A DNA stretch of 64,000 bases from Gaiellasilicea sp963794385 (GTDB lineage Bacteria > Actinomycetota > Thermoleophilia > Gaiellales > Gaiellaceae). This document shows, piece by piece, positions 60,950 to 64,000 of the stretch. The notes below the pieces were generated by a model, which saw only the letters and a list, made by a program, of their open reading frames with translations, was not told the DNA's origin and searched no databases. The translations under genes were made by a program, and so were the position numbers. The first letter of the stretch is position 1, and each line of letters opens with the position of its first letter. The stretch is taken from contig CAWCDT010000002.1 in assembly GCA_963794385.1 (NCBI GenBank), positions 186,001 through 250,000 of the forward strand, in the 5' to 3' direction.

Positions 60950-62026
60950 GTGAAGCGGATCGCGTTGCTCGGTGCCACCGGCTCGATCGGCCGGCAGGCG
61001 ATCGAGGTCGTCGAGCGGAACCCGGAGCTCGAGCTCTGCGCCCTCGCGTCCGGGTCGTCGGATCTCGCCGCGCTCGCGGCCGAGCACGGCGTGTCGCACA
61101 CGCAGGTCGGAGGCGACCTGACGGAGCTGCTCGAGCGGTCGGAGCCGGACGTCGTGCTGAACGCCGTCGTCGGCTTCGCAGGCATCGACGCCACGCTCTG
61201 GGCGCTCGAGCGCGGAGTCACTCTGGCTCTTGCGAACAAGGAGAGCCTCGTCGCCGCCGGTGACCTGGCCGTCACGGCCAGGGAGCGGGGAGGAGGCCTC
61301 CTACTGCCGGTCGACTCCGAGCACTCGGCTCTGTTCCAGTGTCTCGAGGGGCGCGCGGCGGATGCCGTCGACTCGCTCGTGCTCACGGCGTCCGGCGGCC
61401 CGTTCCGCGGTCGCACGCGCGCAGAGCTTTCGGATGTCGGCGTCGAGGACGCGCTGGCTCACCCGACGTGGAGCATGGGGCCGAAGATCACGGTCGACTC
61501 CGCGACGCTCGCCAACAAGGGGCTCGAGCTGCTGGAGGCGCACGTCCTCTTCGGCCTGCCGTTCGAGCAGATCGAGGTCGTCATCCACCCGACGTCGGTC
61601 GTGCACGCACTCGTCCGCTTCCGCGACGGCGCCGCACTCGCGCATCTCGGGTACCCCGACATGACGGTGCCGATCTCCTTCGCGCTGACCTATCCCGAGC
61701 GCTCCGCCACGGAGACGCCGCGGCTCGACCTGGCGTCCGGACTGACGCTCGAGTTCGAGGCTCCCGACCTGGAGACGTTCCCGCTGCTCGCGCTCGCCCG
61801 GCGCGCCGGCGAGGACGGCGGGACGTATCCCGCCGTCTACAACGCCGCCAACGAAGTCGCGGTCGCCGCCTTCCTCGACGGGCGGCTGCCATTCCTCGGC
61901 ATCGCCGAGGTCGTCGAGGATGCGCTCGATGCCGCCGACGGCGCTGCGGCCCGCGATCTCGCCGAGCTCGTCGAGGCTGATGCGGAGGCACGCCGGCTCG
62001 CGGCGCGGGGGGTGCCCGTCGCGTGA
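60950..62026 (+). CDS. dxr: 1-deoxy-D-xylulose 5-phosphate reductoisomerase
   Basis: 358 residues from GTG 60950; GTG 60944 is an alternative. NADPH-binding KRIALLGATGSIGRQAIEVV, then ANKESLVAAGDLAV, LPVDSEHSALFQCLEG and TWSMGPKITVDSATLANKGL (metal and substrate loop). It is the second step of the MEP isoprenoid pathway, in one operon with ispG and uppS, so precursor and lipid-carrier synthesis are linked. Confidence 0.96.
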   Translation: MKRIALLGATGSIGRQAIEVVERNPELELCALASGSSDLAALAAEHGVSHTQVGGDLTELLERSEPDVVLNAVVGFAGIDATLWALERGVTLALANKESLVAAGDLAVTARERGGGLLLPVDSEHSALFQCLEGRAADAVDSLVLTASGGPFRGRTRAELSDVGVEDALAHPTWSMGPKITVDSATLANKGLELLEAHVLFGLPFEQIEVVIHPTSVVHALVRFRDGAALAHLGYPDMTVPISFALTYPERSATETPRLDLASGLTLEFEAPDLETFPLLALARRAGEDGGTYPAVYNAANEVAVAAFLDGRLPFLGIAEVVEDALDAADGAAARDLAELVEADAEARRLAARGVPVA

Positions 62027-63240
62027 GCATCTTCTTCTCGATCCTCGGTCTCGCGTTCCTGATCCTGATTCACGAGGCCGGCCACTTCTTCGTCGCGCGC
62101 GCGGTCGGCATGAACCCGCGCAAGTTCTACATCGGCTTCCCACCGGCGCTCGCGAAGACGAAGCGAAACGGCATCGAGTACGGGATCGGCTCGATCCCGC
62201 TCGGTGGCTACGTGAAGATCCCGGGCATGCACCGCCCCGCGGCGGGCGACCTCGACATCCACTTCGGCCGTGCCGTCGACGAGCGGCCATCGCTGCGCCG
62301 CTCCGTGGACGAGTTGCGCCGACCGCTCGAGGAGAGCGACTACGACGGCGCACAGGACGCCGTCGAGCGGCTCGGCGGCGTGATCGAGGAGGCGTCGCTC
62401 TCGCCGGCGGCCGAGAGGTCGGCGGAGCGGGGGCTGAACGAGATCCGCGACTCGCTGGCGCCGGACGCGTACTGGCGCGCGAAAACATGGAAGCGGGTTG
62501 CGGTCATCTTCGCGGGGCCCGGCGCGAATCTCCTTCTCGCTGTGATCCTGTTCGCCGTGCTGTTCCTCTCCATCAGCGGCGAATACCGGCTCGGCTTCGC
62601 GCTCACCGCCGATAACGACAGCGCCGTGACCGCGACCGTGGACGAGGTCCTGGCCGACACACCGGCCGAGGCCGCCGGGATGCGCGCCGGCGACCGGATC
62701 CTCGCGATCGACGGCCGGCCCGTCACCGCCGAGACGATCGCGCCCACGATCCGCGCGTCCGACGGGCTCCCGCTCACGGTCACCGTCGAGCGGAACGGCA
62801 GGGAAGTCACGCTCCCGCCGACGCCTCCCGAGAAGTCCGAGACGTACGGCGTCCTCGACTCCGGGTGGCAGGCGCTGCGGGTGACGGGGATCGTCACGCG
62901 CGAGATCGGCGCGTCTGTCGGGCGTCTCGTCACCGGTGACGGACGCGACGAGATCTCGAGTCCCGTGGGGATCGTGCAGGGCTCGTCCGAGGCGGTCGAG
63001 CGCGGGACGCAGGACTACCTCTGGGTGCTCGGCCTGATCAGCCTCTCGCTCGCGCTGCTCAACCTGCTGCCGCTGCTGCCGCTCGACGGCGGCCACATCG
63101 CGTTCTCGCTCATCGAGGGGGCCCGCGGCAAAGCGGTGGCGCGGGAGGTCTATGAGCGCGCATCCGCCGTCGGGATCGCGGTCGTGCTCTTGCTCTTCTT
63201 CATCGGCCTGTCGAACGACATCGGCCGTTTGGGGAACTAG
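62023..63240 (+). CDS. rseP: Site-2 (M50) membrane metalloprotease RseP-like
   Basis: 405 residues from GTG overlapping dxr (GTGA). Zinc motif HEAGHFFVARAVGMNPRKF in the first transmembrane region, an internal PDZ domain (DTPAEAAGMRAGDRILAIDG), and NLLPLLPLDGGHIAF in the last helices. A charged insert of about 90 residues (SLRRSVDELRRPLEESDYDG and onward) lies before the second helix. It likely cleaves anti-sigma factors or signal-peptide remnants in the membrane. Confidence 0.93.
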   Translation: MSIFFSILGLAFLILIHEAGHFFVARAVGMNPRKFYIGFPPALAKTKRNGIEYGIGSIPLGGYVKIPGMHRPAAGDLDIHFGRAVDERPSLRRSVDELRRPLEESDYDGAQDAVERLGGVIEEASLSPAAERSAERGLNEIRDSLAPDAYWRAKTWKRVAVIFAGPGANLLLAVILFAVLFLSISGEYRLGFALTADNDSAVTATVDEVLADTPAEAAGMRAGDRILAIDGRPVTAETIAPTIRASDGLPLTVTVERNGREVTLPPTPPEKSETYGVLDSGWQALRVTGIVTREIGASVGRLVTGDGRDEISSPVGIVQGSSEAVERGTQDYLWVLGLISLSLALLNLLPLLPLDGGHIAFSLIEGARGKAVAREVYERASAVGIAVVLLLFFIGLSNDIGRLGN

Positions 63241-63244
63241 CGCC

Positions 63245-64000
63245 GTGCCCTCGGAGGTGCAGATCAAGGTCGGCAACGTCGCGATCGGCGGCGGCGCGCC
63301 GATCGTCGTCCAGTCGATGACGCTCACGCCGACGCGCGACGTGGAGGCGACGACCGCGCAGATCGCCTCGCTCGTCTCGGCGGGCTGCGAGGTCGTCCGC
63401 TGCGCCGTCCCGAAGACAGAGGACGCCGAGGCGCTCTCCCGGATCGTCCGCCTCAGCCCGATCCCGGTCATCGCAGACATCCATTTCAACGCCAGCCTCG
63501 CGCTCAAGGCGATCGACGCCGGTGTCGCCGCCGTCCGGATCAACCCGGGCAACATCGGCGGCCCGGAAAAGGTCGAACAGGTCGTCGGGGCAGCGAAGAA
63601 GGCCCGGATCCCGATGCGGATCGGCGCCAACTCCGGCTCGCTGCCGAAGCACCTGCACGAGCTGGCACAGACCGACCAGGCGGAGGCTCTCGTCGCCGCC
63701 GCGCTCGAGGAGGTCGAGCTGCTCGAGAAGCTCGACTATCGCGACTTCAAGATCTCGGTCAAGTCGACGCACGTGCCGACGATGATCCGCGCCTACCGGA
63801 TGCTGGCCGCGAAGGTTCCGTATCCGCTCCACCTGGGCGTCACCGAGGCGGGCACGCCCTTCTCAGGCTCGATCAAGAGCGCCGTCGGGATGGGCGCGCT
63901 GCTCGCGGACGGGATCGGCGACACGCTGCGCGTCTCGCTCACCGCCGATCCGGTCAAGGAGGTCGAGACGGCCTGGGAGATCCTGAAGGCGCTTGGGCTG
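63245..64000 (+). CDS. ispG: 4-hydroxy-3-methylbut-2-enyl diphosphate synthase, 3' end beyond the window
   Basis: The GTG start at 63245 and the frame stay open to base 64000 (252 residues). The TIM-barrel part of IspG/GcpE is clear: GGGAPIVVQSMTLTPTRDVE, PIPVIADIHFNASLALKAID, VRINPGNIGG, MRIGANSGSLP, KSTHVPTMIRAYR and LHLGVTEAGTPFSGSIKSAV. The Fe-S domain lies outside the window. It is the MEP-pathway step after the cyclodiphosphate. Confidence 0.95.
   Translation, partial: MPSEVQIKVGNVAIGGGAPIVVQSMTLTPTRDVEATTAQIASLVSAGCEVVRCAVPKTEDAEALSRIVRLSPIPVIADIHFNASLALKAIDAGVAAVRINPGNIGGPEKVEQVVGAAKKARIPMRIGANSGSLPKHLHELAQTDQAEALVAAALEEVELLEKLDYRDFKISVKSTHVPTMIRAYRMLAAKVPYPLHLGVTEAGTPFSGSIKSAVGMGALLADGIGDTLRVSLTADPVKEVETAWEILKALGL

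Overview
The window is very GC-rich, densely packed and typical of Actinomycetota. The order tlyA-nadK-recN-steA-steB-pyrG matches the block around M. tuberculosis Rv1694-Rv1699. MurA carries Asp instead of the catalytic Cys, as in mycobacteria, and a DnaE2/ImuB mutasome sits under actinobacterial-type LexA boxes. The DUF3866 gene, the PPDK plus PSRP pair and the general gene content make a deep branch such as Thermoleophilia (Gaiellales/Solirubrobacterales-like) my best guess, but that placement is inference. No rRNA, tRNA, CRISPR array, insertion sequence or prophage was seen.

Layout: 1-1240, the end of a VOC protein and a convergent terpene-cyclase-fold protein. 1279-9326, the tlyA-nadK-recN-steA-steB-glycosyltransferase-pyrG operon. 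9323-13815, PAS protein, M20 peptidase, DUF3866, aldo/keto reductase, alanine dehydrogenase and a 48-residue membrane protein. 13836-17543, deoB, a deoA that reads in frame into mutM, and a glutaredoxin. 17608-28657, recO, an acetyltransferase, glyS, the PPDK regulator, a LigD-type polymerase, a P-loop kinase, peptidase E, ppdK, rhomboid, comB and ltrA. 28719-32477, an ACT protein and a MoxR/DUF58/VWA operon. 32807-39411, the SOS mutasome imuB-DUF6504 and dnaE2, split by a reverse-strand patch of decayed genes. 39414-45286, hicBA, two GH15 glucosidase/trehalase-type genes and a glycosyltransferase. 45308-49889, an EEP hydrolase, a class V aminotransferase, an HD protein, murA, a metal-ligand-less HisB homologue and a Rid protein. 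49927-56092, CCA transferase, pgeF, yggS, sepF, yggT, divIVA, DUF167, a DksA-type protein, lspA and rluD. 56328-64000, rpsB-tsf-pyrH-frr-uppS-cdsA-dxr-rseP-ispG, which joins translation factors to envelope and isoprenoid supply.

Two sequence systems run across these genes. First, a 25-bp near-perfect palindrome occurs seven times (265, 17270, 22055, 34399, 37086, 47050, 49889). Six copies sit at gene 3' ends, where the repeat supplies the stop codons of eight genes. The seventh is translated in frame inside dnaE2. Second, divergent gene pairs are separated by only 20-26 bp and share one overlapping, symmetric -10 element, with start codons 5-9 nt away on each side. This implies bidirectional, essentially leaderless transcription.

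A caution: recO, the P-loop kinase, rhomboid, ltrA, moxR, the DUF58 gene and both GH15 genes are broken by single-base shifts. All but one of these behave as one extra base, so systematic insertion errors in the sequence are a real possibility.
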